This document shows, piece after piece, positions 7,301 to 15,209 of a stretch of 64,000 nt of DNA. Origin of the DNA: Bacillus sp. SA1-12 (GTDB taxonomy: Bacteria > Bacillota > Bacilli > Bacillales > Bacillaceae). The stretch is taken from contig NZ_LATZ01000128.1 in the NCBI RefSeq assembly GCF_000981385.1, positions 186,001-250,000 on the forward strand. Direction: 5' to 3'. The position numbers and the translations under genes are program-made. How positions within the stretch are numbered: position 1 is the stretch's first letter; every line of letters starts with the position of its first letter. The notes beneath the pieces are model-generated. The model did no database searches and was not told the DNA's origin. It saw only the letters and a list, made by a program, of their open reading frames with translations.

Positions 7301-8503
7301 ATGACTACAAAGATAACAAACACGAAGAGAATTATTGATCAAACAGAACACTACGGAGCGAATAACTATCATCCGCTGCCAATCGTTATTTCTGAAGCGG
7401 AAGGTGTATGGGTAAAAGATCCGGAAGGCAACAAATATATGGATATGCTAAGTGCTTATTCAGCGGTGAATCAGGGGCACTGTCATCCTAAAATTATTCA
7501 AGCGTTAAAAGATCAAGCAGATCGAGTTACATTAACATCCCGCGCTTTTCATAATGACCAGCTTGGCCCATGGTACGAGAAAATTTGCAAGATGACAAAC
7601 AAAAATATGGCCCTTCCAATGAACACTGGTGCAGAAGCGGTAGAAACAGCGGTTAAAACAGCACGCCGCTGGGGTTACGAAGTAAAGGGTATTACAGAGA
7701 ACCAGGCGGAAATTGTTGCATGTGAAGGAAATTTTCATGGCCGTACGATGACAGCCGTTTCATTATCGTCAGAAGCTGAATATAAAAGAGGATTTGGTCC
7801 GATGTTACCGGGAATGAAATTAATTCCTTATGGAGACATTGAAGTATTAAAAGCAGCTATTACACCTAATACAGCAGCGTTTCTAATCGAGCCGATTCAA
7901 GGAGAAGCAGGAATTGTACTTCCGCCGGAAGGATTCTTAAAAGCAGCTTCTGATGTATGTAAAGAAAACAATGTATTATTTATCGCGGATGAAATCCAAG
8001 TTGGCTTAGCGCGTACAGGAAAAATGTTTGCCTGTGAATGGGAGAACGTGAACCCTGATATGTTGATTTTAGGAAAAGCGCTTGGAGGCGGGGTGTTCCC
8101 CATTTCTTGTGTAGTGGCGAATCAAGACATTTTGGGCGTCTTTAATCCAGGTTCACATGGTTCCACATTTGGCGGAAATCCACTTGCTTGTGCGGTATCC
8201 ATCGCTGCACTTGATGTGATAGAAGAAGAAAAATTGGAGGAGCGCTCGCTTGAATTGGGTCAATACTTTAAACAAAGGTTATCTGAAATCAGCAATCCAC
8301 TCATTAAAGAAGTAAGAGGAAGGGGACTGTTTATAGGAGTAGAGCTGCAAGAAGCTGCCCGTCCATATTGTGAAAAATTAAAAGAAGAGGGATTGTTATG
8401 TAAAGAAACGCATGATACGGTAATTCGATTCGCGCCGCCACTTGTGATTTCTCAGGCGGATCTTGATTGGGCGATTGAAAAAATTCGCAAAGTCCTGTCT
8501 TAA
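7301..8503 (+). CDS. rocD: Ornithine aminotransferase
   Basis: A PLP-dependent class III aminotransferase of 400 residues that converts ornithine plus 2-oxoglutarate to glutamate-5-semialdehyde and glutamate. The PLP lysine is in LILGKALGGGVFPIS (around residue 255), with the cofactor-contact FIADEIQVGLARTGK about 30 residues earlier. NTGAEAVETAVKTAR and GNFHGRT are also family motifs. The start ATG 7301 has a strong GAGGAGG site. It is the first large gene after the sigma-54 promoter, and rocG follows 66 bases later with no promoter or terminator visible between them, so a rocD-rocG operon under RocR is likely. Confidence 0.96.
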   Translation: MTTKITNTKRIIDQTEHYGANNYHPLPIVISEAEGVWVKDPEGNKYMDMLSAYSAVNQGHCHPKIIQALKDQADRVTLTSRAFHNDQLGPWYEKICKMTNKNMALPMNTGAEAVETAVKTARRWGYEVKGITENQAEIVACEGNFHGRTMTAVSLSSEAEYKRGFGPMLPGMKLIPYGDIEVLKAAITPNTAAFLIEPIQGEAGIVLPPEGFLKAASDVCKENNVLFIADEIQVGLARTGKMFACEWENVNPDMLILGKALGGGVFPISCVVANQDILGVFNPGSHGSTFGGNPLACAVSIAALDVIEEEKLEERSLELGQYFKQRLSEISNPLIKEVRGRGLFIGVELQEAARPYCEKLKEEGLLCKETHDTVIRFAPPLVISQADLDWAIEKIRKVLS

Positions 8504-8569
8504 GAAGCAAAGAGACAACAAAGGATATATTAAAAAAAGTTTTATTCTACTATTTATGGGGGCGATATT

Positions 8570-9862
8570 ATGTCTAATACAAAGGTTTTAGAGAAATTAT
8601 CTGAAGAACAGAAACAAGAAAATGAATCATTGGATTTATTTCTTTCCACACAAACGGTCATTAAAAAGGCACTGGATAAATTAGGATATTCAAACGAAGT
8701 ATTTGAATTATTAAAAGAGCCTATTCGAATGCTTACAGTTCGCATACCTGTCAAAATGGACGATGGTTCGGTCAAAGTGTTTACCGGTTTTCGCTCCCAG
8801 CATAACGATGCAGTAGGTCCTACAAAAGGAGGCGTGCGCTTCCATGCTGAAGTAAATGAAGAGGAAGTAAAAGCATTATCAATGTGGATGAGTTTAAAAT
8901 GCAGCATTGCCAATCTTCCTTATGGCGGGGGAAAAGGCGGGATTATTTGTGATCCAAGAAAAATGTCCTTTGGGGAACTGGAGAAATTAAGTCGTGGATA
9001 TGTTCGTGCTATCAGCCAAATTGTGGGCCCTACAAAAGATATCCCTGCACCTGATGTGTATACGAATTCTCAAATTATGGCGTGGATGATGGATGAGTAC
9101 AGCCGCCTTCGAGAATTTGATTCTCCAGGATTTATTACGGGGAAACCGATTGTTTTGGGAGGCTCACAAGGTCGTGAAACGGCAACAGCGCGCGGTGTCA
9201 CAATTTGCATTGAAGAAGCGGTAAAGAAAAAAGGCATTGTCTTACAAGGTGCGCGCATCGTAATTCAAGGCTTTGGGAATGCGGGAAGCTTTCTGGCGAA
9301 ATTCATGCATGACGCAGGGGCAAAAGTGATTGGGATTTCGGATGCACATGGTGCACTTTATGATCAAGAAGGGCTTGATATTGATTTTTTGCTTGATCGA
9401 CGCGATAGTTTTGGCACAATCACGAATTTATTTACAAATGTCATAACGAATCAAGAATTACTTGAAAAAGAGTGTGATATTCTTGTGCCTGCTGCTATCT
9501 CAAACCAGATTACCGCACAAAATGCCCATCGTATTAAAGCTTCTATTGTAGTAGAAGCAGCAAATGGGCCAACAACCCTTGAAGCAACCAAAATTTTGGA
9601 TGAAAGAGGAGTCCTCCTTGTGCCGGATATATTGGCAAGTGCCGGCGGCGTCACCGTTTCTTACTTTGAATGGGTTCAAAACAATCAAGGATATTATTGG
9701 TCAGAGGAAGAGGTGGTTGAAAAACTGCGAAAAGTTATGGTTGATTCCTTTGAAACGATTTATCAAACATCACAGGCCCATCAAGTGGATATGCGTTTAG
9801 CTGCCTATATGGTGGGAATCAAAAAACCGGCTGAAGCTTCGCGTTTCCGGGGCTGGGTATAA
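8570..9862 (+). CDS. rocG: Catabolic NAD-type glutamate dehydrogenase
   Basis: A 430-residue hexameric-type glutamate dehydrogenase that oxidises glutamate to 2-oxoglutarate and ammonia. The substrate-binding lysines lie in GPTKGGVRFH and LKCSIANLPYGGGKGGI (around residues 85-130). The Rossmann motif GFGNAG lies at about residue 235, and NGPTTLEA in the C-terminal part. Length and sequence match B. subtilis RocG/GudB; the position after rocD supports RocG. The ATG 8570 is preceded by GGGGGCGAT. In B. subtilis RocG also restrains GltC, which cannot be judged here. Confidence 0.95.
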   Translation: MSNTKVLEKLSEEQKQENESLDLFLSTQTVIKKALDKLGYSNEVFELLKEPIRMLTVRIPVKMDDGSVKVFTGFRSQHNDAVGPTKGGVRFHAEVNEEEVKALSMWMSLKCSIANLPYGGGKGGIICDPRKMSFGELEKLSRGYVRAISQIVGPTKDIPAPDVYTNSQIMAWMMDEYSRLREFDSPGFITGKPIVLGGSQGRETATARGVTICIEEAVKKKGIVLQGARIVIQGFGNAGSFLAKFMHDAGAKVIGISDAHGALYDQEGLDIDFLLDRRDSFGTITNLFTNVITNQELLEKECDILVPAAISNQITAQNAHRIKASIVVEAANGPTTLEATKILDERGVLLVPDILASAGGVTVSYFEWVQNNQGYYWSEEEVVEKLRKVMVDSFETIYQTSQAHQVDMRLAAYMVGIKKPAEASRFRGWV

Positions 9863-9933
9863 AAGGAAAAATTCTCTATCAATCTATGGAAAAAAAGGTT
9901 AAAAAATATTCTTTTTATTGGAGGGGATTTTTC

Positions 9934-10074
9934 ATGTGGATCATCACTGCTCATTCAAAGAACAACATCAAAATGTTTGAGTTTGATACGGAAAAAGAAG
10001 CAAAAGAAGCTTTCGGAAGAATTAGAGGTTATAAAATCCTTACCAAAGTAATTTACTTTAATGATTTTGCTTAG
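9934..10074 (+). CDS. Small conserved-looking 46-residue protein
   Basis: ATG 9934 has an excellent GGAGGGG site 7 bases away. The product starts MWIITAHSKNNIKMFEF, has a charged central helix (DTEKEAKEAFGRIRGY) and ends VIYFNDFA. It looks like a compact beta-alpha-beta fold. A longer version from ATG 9886 lacks a ribosome site. It is 71 bases after rocG and could be co-transcribed. I have no function for it. Confidence 0.6.
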   Translation: MWIITAHSKNNIKMFEFDTEKEAKEAFGRIRGYKILTKVIYFNDFA

Positions 10075-10153
10075 TTAAATCATGACCAATTCGGATTATC
10101 TATTTTGTTAACGGTTAGATAGTATCTAAGGTACAAACGCTTATGGAGAGTCG

Positions 10154-10321
10154 ATGAAACCTAAAAGAAAAAGGACAAAAGTGTACTTTTATCGTTTAGT
10201 CAATTCGAGAGGATATTTAATTAAATCCAAAGATACCAAATCAGCCAAACGCTTTTTCACAAAAGCCTTGGCTGTTCGTCATTCTAAAACAACACGTTCG
10301 CTGTCTGCATGCATCAAATAG
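10154..10321 (+). CDS. Possible small basic protein (55 residues)
   Basis: ATG 10154 with GGAGAG 3-4 bases upstream opens 55 codons. The product is very basic (MKPKRKRTKVYFYRLVNSRG; later KSAKRFFTKALAVRHSK), a composition seen in small nucleic-acid-binding proteins. No family is recognised. Close ribosome-site spacing and short length keep this tentative. A hairpin lies 22 bases downstream. Confidence 0.4.
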   Translation: MKPKRKRTKVYFYRLVNSRGYLIKSKDTKSAKRFFTKALAVRHSKTTRSLSACIK

Positions 10322-10343
10322 TTTTTGCGCCAGAACTTCCTTT

Positions 10344-10380
10344 TATACGATCTATCTTTTATTTTAAAGATGATCGTATA
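10344..10380. other. Hairpin downstream of the small basic ORF
   Basis: TATACGATC-TATCTTT pairs with AAAGAT-GATCGTATA with one bulged base. There is no T-run after it, so it may be an RNA-processing or weak termination signal. Confidence 0.5.
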
Positions 10381-10405
10381 AGAACTAAGGCTTTCGCCAT
10401 TCATA

Positions 10406-10429
10406 CTTGGCGATAAGCCAAGTTTTCTT
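10406..10429 (+). terminator. Short terminator
   Basis: CTTGGC-GATAA-GCCAAG is followed by TTTTCTT. It is the likely end of the rocD-rocG transcript or its small downstream genes. Confidence 0.6.
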
Positions 10430-10544
10430 AATAATAGCATGTTAATAGTTACTAAATCGTCATAATTTCCCGCATTTAAAAGTTGAAAACATGCGAGAGT
10501 AGGGTAAGATGAAAGAGGAAGAAATAAGGGAGGTATGGAACAAG

Positions 10545-10916
10545 ATGAAGCTTTTTCTTATTTTAGGAGCCATTAACGGATTTTTAGCTGTAGCGCTAGG
10601 GGCCTTTGGAGCACATGGTTTAGAGGGGAAAATCCCAGAAAAGTACATAAAAACATGGCAGACCGGAGTAACTTATCAAATGTTTCATGCAGGTGGATTG
10701 TTTGTCGTTGCATTTTTATTAGACAAATTGACAAATGTCGGATTACTATCAACAGCAGGTTGGTTATTTTTAATTGGAATCATCCTTTTCTCAGGAAGCT
10801 TATATGTCTTAAGTGTTACACAAATAAGTGTTTTAGGGGCTATAACACCTTTAGGCGGACTTGCCTTTCTAGCTGGATGGCTGCTTTTAGGCTATACCGC
10901 GATTCGCTATTTATAA
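10545..10916 (+). CDS. ywdK: YwdK, DUF423 small membrane protein
   Basis: A 123-residue membrane protein with four hydrophobic segments. The N-terminus MKLFLILGAINGFLAVALGAFGAHGLEGK is characteristic of the DUF423/YwdK family (GAFGAHGL). Start placed at ATG 10545, which is 10 bases after GGGAGGT and matches the family start; an in-frame ATG at 10509 would add a hydrophilic tail and has no ribosome site. Function is unknown. In B. subtilis ywdK sits between ywdJ and ywdL (gerQ), and here gerQ is the convergent neighbour. Confidence 0.9.
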   Translation: MKLFLILGAINGFLAVALGAFGAHGLEGKIPEKYIKTWQTGVTYQMFHAGGLFVVAFLLDKLTNVGLLSTAGWLFLIGIILFSGSLYVLSVTQISVLGAITPLGGLAFLAGWLLLGYTAIRYL

Positions 10917-10926
10917 TAAATAAGAG

Positions 10927-10956
10927 AGGCTGGCTCGAATTTGAGCCAGCCTTTAT
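10927..10956. terminator. Bidirectional terminator between ywdK and gerQ
   Basis: AGGCTGGCTC pairs with GAGCCAGCCT, followed by TTATAA on one side and A-rich sequence on the other. It lies between two convergent genes. Confidence 0.75.
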
Positions 10957-10959
10957 AAG

Positions 10960-11511
10960 TTATCTTGGAGGGTATGAAACCAAGCCTTGAATATCATAAT
11001 TCAGCTCTTCATCAAATGTTATATAGTCTAAGTACACCATTAATAATAAGTAACGAATACCAGTTTGTGGATCACTGAGAATGATGTGATCACGGCCAGC
11101 TGCTTCGATTACCCCTTTGAAGATCTTCGCATTCCATTCACGGTTGTTTTCAAATGTCATATAAACGGTTGCAACTTTTCCGCGATTTAAACGCAAAATG
11201 TTTTCAATATATGATTCTTCCATTGGGAGCATACCAGGTATTTGTTGGGACTGCCCTTGTTGTTGCTGTGGAAATGAAGGACCTTGCATTTGCATTCCGA
11301 GTTGCTGACCGCTTTGGGCAGGAAATGGATATGTAGGATATTGCTGATATCCCCCTCCCTGATACATAGGCATTTGTTGACCTGCTTGCACTCCTTGAAC
11401 TCCTGGCATACCCTGCATACCATCCATACCTTGCATAAACCGCATACCATCCATTCCTGGCATACCTGGCATGTCAAAACCATAAGGCTGTGGTTTAATT
11501 TTCTTTGCCAT
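10960..11511 (-). CDS. gerQ: GerQ spore coat protein
   Basis: A 183-residue coat protein. The N-terminal third is a low-complexity Met-Gly/Pro-Gln region (repeated GMxGM, then QQxQ-rich), and the conserved C-terminal domain (YIENILRLNRGKVATVYMTFE ... AGRDHIILSDPQTGIRYLLLMVYLDYITFDEE) is diagnostic of GerQ. In B. subtilis GerQ is cross-linked by transglutaminase and is needed for the cortex-lytic enzyme CwlJ to be present in the coat. A strong GAGGAGGG site precedes ATG 11511. Immediately upstream on the same strand is the decayed cwlJ, so this was once a cwlJ-gerQ pair. Confidence 0.95.
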   Translation of the reverse strand: MAKKIKPQPYGFDMPGMPGMDGMRFMQGMDGMQGMPGVQGVQAGQQMPMYQGGGYQQYPTYPFPAQSGQQLGMQMQGPSFPQQQQGQSQQIPGMLPMEESYIENILRLNRGKVATVYMTFENNREWNAKIFKGVIEAAGRDHIILSDPQTGIRYLLLMVYLDYITFDEELNYDIQGLVSYPPR

Positions 11512-11531
11512 ATTATAACCCTCCTCAAAAT

Positions 11532-11930
11532 TTATAAATGGCTGGGCAATCTGACTAGTACGGTGAATACCAAACAGTGGGCTTTAAAACGTCCGATACT
11601 AATTGATCTGCCATTTTGCAGGACAGTTCCAGGCGGCTTTAAGAACCATAGTGAAATTTGTGCTGAGTGGAAACCTTTCCCTTAATGGCTTGTCAAGCTA
11701 GGTTGAGTTCATTTGGCGACTTCGTTAATAAATAAATAGCCTTAAATCCCCTGGACGTTGAAAGACCATCTTTCGGATACTGGTAATATCCTTAAAATCT
11801 AAACAGTTTGATTGGAAACGATTAACACCTGTGTTTCCAATCATAAGCGATCTCCTTCACTTTCAGCTTCTGAACGCATCAAACACACAAGAAGCTTTAC
11901 ATCTTCTTGATTATAAGGAATAACGCCCAA
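11532..11930 (-). pseudogene. cwlJ: cwlJ pseudogene (spore cortex-lytic enzyme)
   Basis: On the minus strand, fragments of a SleB/CwlJ-type cell-wall hydrolase appear in order but in different frames. First, from TTG 11930 (AGGTGAG upstream), comes NQEDVKLLVCLMRSEAESEG, which stops at 11841. Next comes a shifted frame with MIGNTGVNRFQSNCLDFKD and SIRKMVFQRPG, then in-frame TAA and TAG codons. SLWFLKPPG, then CPAKW, then GRFKAHC follow in alternating frames, ending at 11532. The total of 399 bases is close to the ~140-codon gene. CwlJ degrades cortex during germination. At least three frame changes and two stops make it non-functional. It sits directly upstream of intact gerQ, the conserved operon order of many Bacillus species. 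Confidence 0.88.
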
Positions 11931-12079
11931 TTACTCACCTGGTTCATATGGTTATAGACTTATGGTGTCCTGGCAGTAAAATGGGAAGGGGATCTCTAAT
12001 TCATTCTTTGCTCATTCATAGGTATGTATGGTAGAAACAACTTATGACTTTTAACGAAAAAATAACAAGGAGAGAGAAG

Positions 12080-12565
12080 ATGCAAACTATCTCGTTTGAA
12101 GAAATAACAGAGACAAAGCTGTGTATTGTCAAAGAAATTGTTGATTCTAACAAAAGCTATAACCTTTTGGAAAATGGTAGGGAAACACGTTCTCTTGAAG
12201 AACTAAAAGAAGAATTTCTAAATTCATCGACAGAAAGTGTTTTTATTAAATACGGCAGCCACTATATTGGCGTTATTGATTATTTGGATAAAAACCCAAA
12301 GGATGGTTTCCCTTGGTTAGGCTTGCTGATGATTCAAAAAGAGTATCAGGGAAAAGGCATTGCCAAGCAAGCTTATAAATTCTATGAAAAGACATTGCAG
12401 CATAAAGGGATATCGGCCATTCGACTTGGGGTATTGATAGGAAATGAGCGGGCAAAAACATTTTGGGAATCGTTAGGTTTTGTTTATCTTGAAACAAAGC
12501 CATACAAGGAAAATAGAGAAGTAGCATGTTACGAAAAAGTGATTACTAATCAGCAAAAAAACTGA
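12080..12565 (+). CDS. GNAT family N-acetyltransferase
   Basis: A 161-residue Gcn5-related acetyltransferase. Motif A, which binds acetyl-CoA, is visible as LMIQKEYQGKGIAKQAYKFYE (about residues 93-113), and motif B as GVLIGNERAKTFWESLGF. The start is ATG 12080, spaced from AAGGAGAG; an in-frame ATG at 12044 has no ribosome site. The substrate cannot be told. It is a single gene between the cwlJ remnant and a strong terminator shared with convergent hemQ. Confidence 0.88.
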   Translation: MQTISFEEITETKLCIVKEIVDSNKSYNLLENGRETRSLEELKEEFLNSSTESVFIKYGSHYIGVIDYLDKNPKDGFPWLGLLMIQKEYQGKGIAKQAYKFYEKTLQHKGISAIRLGVLIGNERAKTFWESLGFVYLETKPYKENREVACYEKVITNQQKN

Positions 12566-12594
12566 CTCGGGAAAGAACCTGAGTCAGTTTTTGT
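12561..12594. terminator. Terminator between GNAT gene and hemQ
   Basis: ACTGACTCGG pairs with CCTGAGTCAGT, followed by TTTTTG. It lies between convergent genes. Confidence 0.8.
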
Positions 12595-12604
12595 TCTTCT
12601 ATCA

Positions 12605-13357
12605 TTACTTTACATGAAAGAAAGAATAAAGCTTTGAAGAGCTTAATAGGTGGCCTACAAAGAATGAACCAAATTCTCCATAACGTGCACTGACCTCGTC
12701 AAAGCGCATTTCATAGACAAGTTTTTTGAATTGAAGCACGTCGTCAGAGAAGAGTGTGACTCCCCATTCATAATCGTCAAAGCCAACAGAGCCTGTAATT
12801 ATTTGTTTCACTTTACCTGCATAAGATCTACCGATAAGTCCATGACTCTTCATTAATTGGCGGCGCTCCTCCATAGAAAGAGAGTACCAGTTATCATTAC
12901 CTTGACGGCGTTTATCCATTGGATAGAAGCAAGAGTATTTAGCTTGCGGTAATTTTGGATACAATCTAGCGCGAACATGCGGATTTTGGTATGGATCCTC
13001 ATTGCTTTCGCCAGCTAAATAATTGCTAAGCTCAACTACAGAAACATATGAATACGCAGGAATAGTAAACTCCGCTAGCTTTGTTTTGTTAAATTCAAGC
13101 TCGATTTCATTAAGCTCCTCCATTGTCGGACGCAAAATCATCAACATAAAGTCTGCTTTTTGGCCAACGATCGAGTAAAGAGTATGACTGCCTTGCTCAA
13201 CATCTTCCGTAGCTTCCCACTTTTCCATCAGCCCTAAAAATTCATGGATAGCAGCTTGACGTTCATCACTTGTTAAAAGCTTCCAAGCTGACCAATCGAT
13301 CGTACGGAAATCATGCAAACAATACCAGCCATCTAATGTTTGTGCTGCTTCACTCAT
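12605..13357 (-). CDS. hemQ: Coproheme decarboxylase (HemQ/ChdC, YwfI)
   Basis: A 250-residue member of the chlorite-dismutase fold. It performs the last step of the coproporphyrin-dependent haem pathway, decarboxylating coproheme to haem b. The sequence matches the Gram-positive type: SYVSVVELSNYL, RLYPKLPQAKYSCFYPMDKRR, and ERRQLMKSHGLIGRSYAGKV, whose His is the proximal haem ligand. DDYEWGVTLFSDD and RFDEVSARYGEFGSFFVG are also signatures. In B. subtilis ywfI lies next to pta; here a small germination-gene pair has come between them. Start ATG 13357 has AGGAGTG upstream. Confidence 0.95.
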   Translation of the reverse strand: MSEAAQTLDGWYCLHDFRTIDWSAWKLLTSDERQAAIHEFLGLMEKWEATEDVEQGSHTLYSIVGQKADFMLMILRPTMEELNEIELEFNKTKLAEFTIPAYSYVSVVELSNYLAGESNEDPYQNPHVRARLYPKLPQAKYSCFYPMDKRRQGNDNWYSLSMEERRQLMKSHGLIGRSYAGKVKQIITGSVGFDDYEWGVTLFSDDVLQFKKLVYEMRFDEVSARYGEFGSFFVGHLLSSSKLYSFFHVK

Positions 13358-13616
13358 TTATATTCACTCCTATTTTATAATTTCACTATGTATACACTTT
13401 AACTATATCACAGTTTGTCCTTACGGCCATGTGAATAAAACTTGAATTTATTGAGGAAAGAGAAACGTAATCTTTAACAAATGATCGAGTTGGTTCTTGT
13501 ACGTATATAGGAGATTAAAAACAAGTGAATAAACTCAATTAATTGAAGTAACAATTTAATTACATGCTTTATTTACCAGCATGGAACGATTATGAATAAA
13601 TGAGGGAGTAAATGAG

Positions 13617-13850
13617 ATGTGGGCAATGATAGGGATTTTAGTAGCAGGAATTTTGATTGTACTATATGAAGTTCCTTCCCTTATGAAAAAAAAATCAAAA
13701 AAAGAGTTATTTGTATTTATTTTTTTGTTTTGTGTAGGGGAGGGATTATTCATTTTATTAAGTTTAGAAATTAAAATACCGAATCCATTAGATTTTATTG
13801 CGTTTGTATTTAATCCACTTAGCCAGTTTCTTGAATGGATTATCAAATGA
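13617..13850 (+). CDS. Small two-span membrane protein, germination-receptor D-subunit-like
   Basis: A 77-residue protein with a GAGGGAG site before ATG 13617. Two membrane segments flank a basic loop: residues 2-20 (WAMIGILVAGILIVLYEV) and 31-50, separated by KKKSKKE. A C-terminal PNPLDFIAFVFNPL segment follows. Small proteins with this two-span, KKK-loop, PNP-containing shape are found in some Bacillus ger operons as D subunits. A GerAB-type gene follows 88 bases later, which supports that reading. The assignment rests on shape and context, so it is moderate. Confidence 0.6.
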   Translation: MWAMIGILVAGILIVLYEVPSLMKKKSKKELFVFIFLFCVGEGLFILLSLEIKIPNPLDFIAFVFNPLSQFLEWIIK

Positions 13851-13938
13851 ATGGAAACACTTGAGAAGGATATTCAGTTTTGTTTCATGGAGTGGGGAAG
13901 ATGCTGTACCGAATTGTTATATATGGGATGAGGAAAAT

Positions 13939-15033
13939 ATGAGTGAAAAAATATCAACTGGGCAATTTTTATTGTTAGTAACTCTATTTACAATTGGCAC
14001 ATCGATCTTTTCCCTGCCTGCCAGTTTGGCAGCAGAGGCAAAGCAAGATGGCTGGATAGCTGTTATTATCGGGATTGGCATAGGATTATTTATGGTATGG
14101 ATCTTTACAAAGCTAGGCGATGCTTGTCCACAAATGACACTCATTGAAATCAATATATTCGCATTTGGAAAGCTGATAGGTAGTTTCATATCTATAATGC
14201 TTGTTTTTATTTCATTGATCGCTGTTGCGGAACTTTTATTTTATATGGGGAATTTCATGATAACGAATTTGATGCCAGAAACCCCAATAGAAGCATTCAA
14301 TATTATTTATATTATCGTTGTTATCATTGGATTGCGATTAGGGATCGAAACCATCGGCCGTACTGTGGAGATTCTTTTTCCATGGGTGATTTTGCTTTTT
14401 ATGATGCTCGTTCTATTCAGCTTTCCGCAAATTAAATTGGAAAATATTCAACCTGTTTTTGAGGCTGGAGGAAAGTCAATATTTAGAGCTGCTATAACAT
14501 TTTCTGCAACATCTCATTTCCCCTTTATTTATCTTTTCATGATTTATCCATCATTAGTTAATAACGTGAAAAAAGCTAAAAACGCCTTTTTTATAGGCAC
14601 GATAATAGGTGGAATTGTAGTATTAATAACCACCTTATTATCTATTGCGATTTTGGGTGAGGCTCAAACAGCCAGGTTTCAATACCCCAGCTTTGTTTTA
14701 ACTAAAAAAATAAGTGTGGGAGATTTTATTCAAAGAATTGAAGCGATCATCGCTACCCTATGGATTTTCACCATTTATTTCAAGATGTCATTATATTTTT
14801 ATTGCGGTGTTACTGGAATAGCGAAACTATTAAAGCTGGATGATTATCGCTCGCTGGTGATACCATTAGGAATGATTGTAACGGCTTTATCTTTTATTGT
14901 ATATCCCAATACCGTTTATATGTCAAAGTGGGATAGGGAAATTTGGATTCCTATATCTCTATTGTTAGGTTTCGTCTTGCCATTACTATTATTGGGGATA
15001 GCAAAGATAAAAAGGAACAAAAGCGCCATGTGA
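13939..15033 (+). CDS. GerAB-type spore germination receptor permease subunit
   Basis: A 364-residue protein of the endospore germination permease (APC-like) family with about 10 hydrophobic segments. The start MSEKISTGQFLLLVTLFTIGTSIF is typical of B subunits (KIS..Q). GLRLGIETIGRTVEILFPW and the final WDREIWIPISLLLG also fit. Start ATG 13939 has GATGAGG upstream; an upstream in-frame ATG at 13798 overlaps the small gene and adds unrelated residues. B subunits bind germinants such as amino acids in a complex with A and C subunits, but neither A nor C genes are present here. It may partner with subunits encoded elsewhere or be a relic. Confidence 0.88.
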   Translation: MSEKISTGQFLLLVTLFTIGTSIFSLPASLAAEAKQDGWIAVIIGIGIGLFMVWIFTKLGDACPQMTLIEINIFAFGKLIGSFISIMLVFISLIAVAELLFYMGNFMITNLMPETPIEAFNIIYIIVVIIGLRLGIETIGRTVEILFPWVILLFMMLVLFSFPQIKLENIQPVFEAGGKSIFRAAITFSATSHFPFIYLFMIYPSLVNNVKKAKNAFFIGTIIGGIVVLITTLLSIAILGEAQTARFQYPSFVLTKKISVGDFIQRIEAIIATLWIFTIYFKMSLYFYCGVTGIAKLLKLDDYRSLVIPLGMIVTALSFIVYPNTVYMSKWDREIWIPISLLLGFVLPLLLLGIAKIKRNKSAM

Positions 15034-15111
15034 TCAATTAACCTATTTTATTTTTGTATATTTAAATACATGGATAATTTTTAGTTTATTTTGAAATTAA
15101 AAACTTTTCAG

Positions 15112-15169
15112 TTGTAAGCGTTATTAAGTGGTTTTGAAGGTTTGAATTTAGGGATAAGTAGAGTATTCT
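15112..15169 (+). promoter_or_regulatory. pta promoter with upstream cre-like site
   Basis: A -35 TTTGAA (15141-15146), 17-base spacer and -10 TATTCT (15164-15169) precede pta. The cre-like TTGTAAGCGTTATTA (15112-15126) matches the CcpA consensus WTGNAANCGNWNNCW except one base. It is centred near -57 from the likely start, as for CcpA-activated pta in B. subtilis. Confidence 0.6.
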
Positions 15170-15209
15170 AGTTTGTGGAAGCAGTATTTTACGTACAGGA
15201 GGGTTTTTT

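Noticed and set aside
11284..11685. 133-codon plus-strand frame
   Set aside because: It runs antisense across gerQ and the cwlJ remnant. Its composition reflects the Met/Gly/Gln-rich gerQ repeat read backwards.
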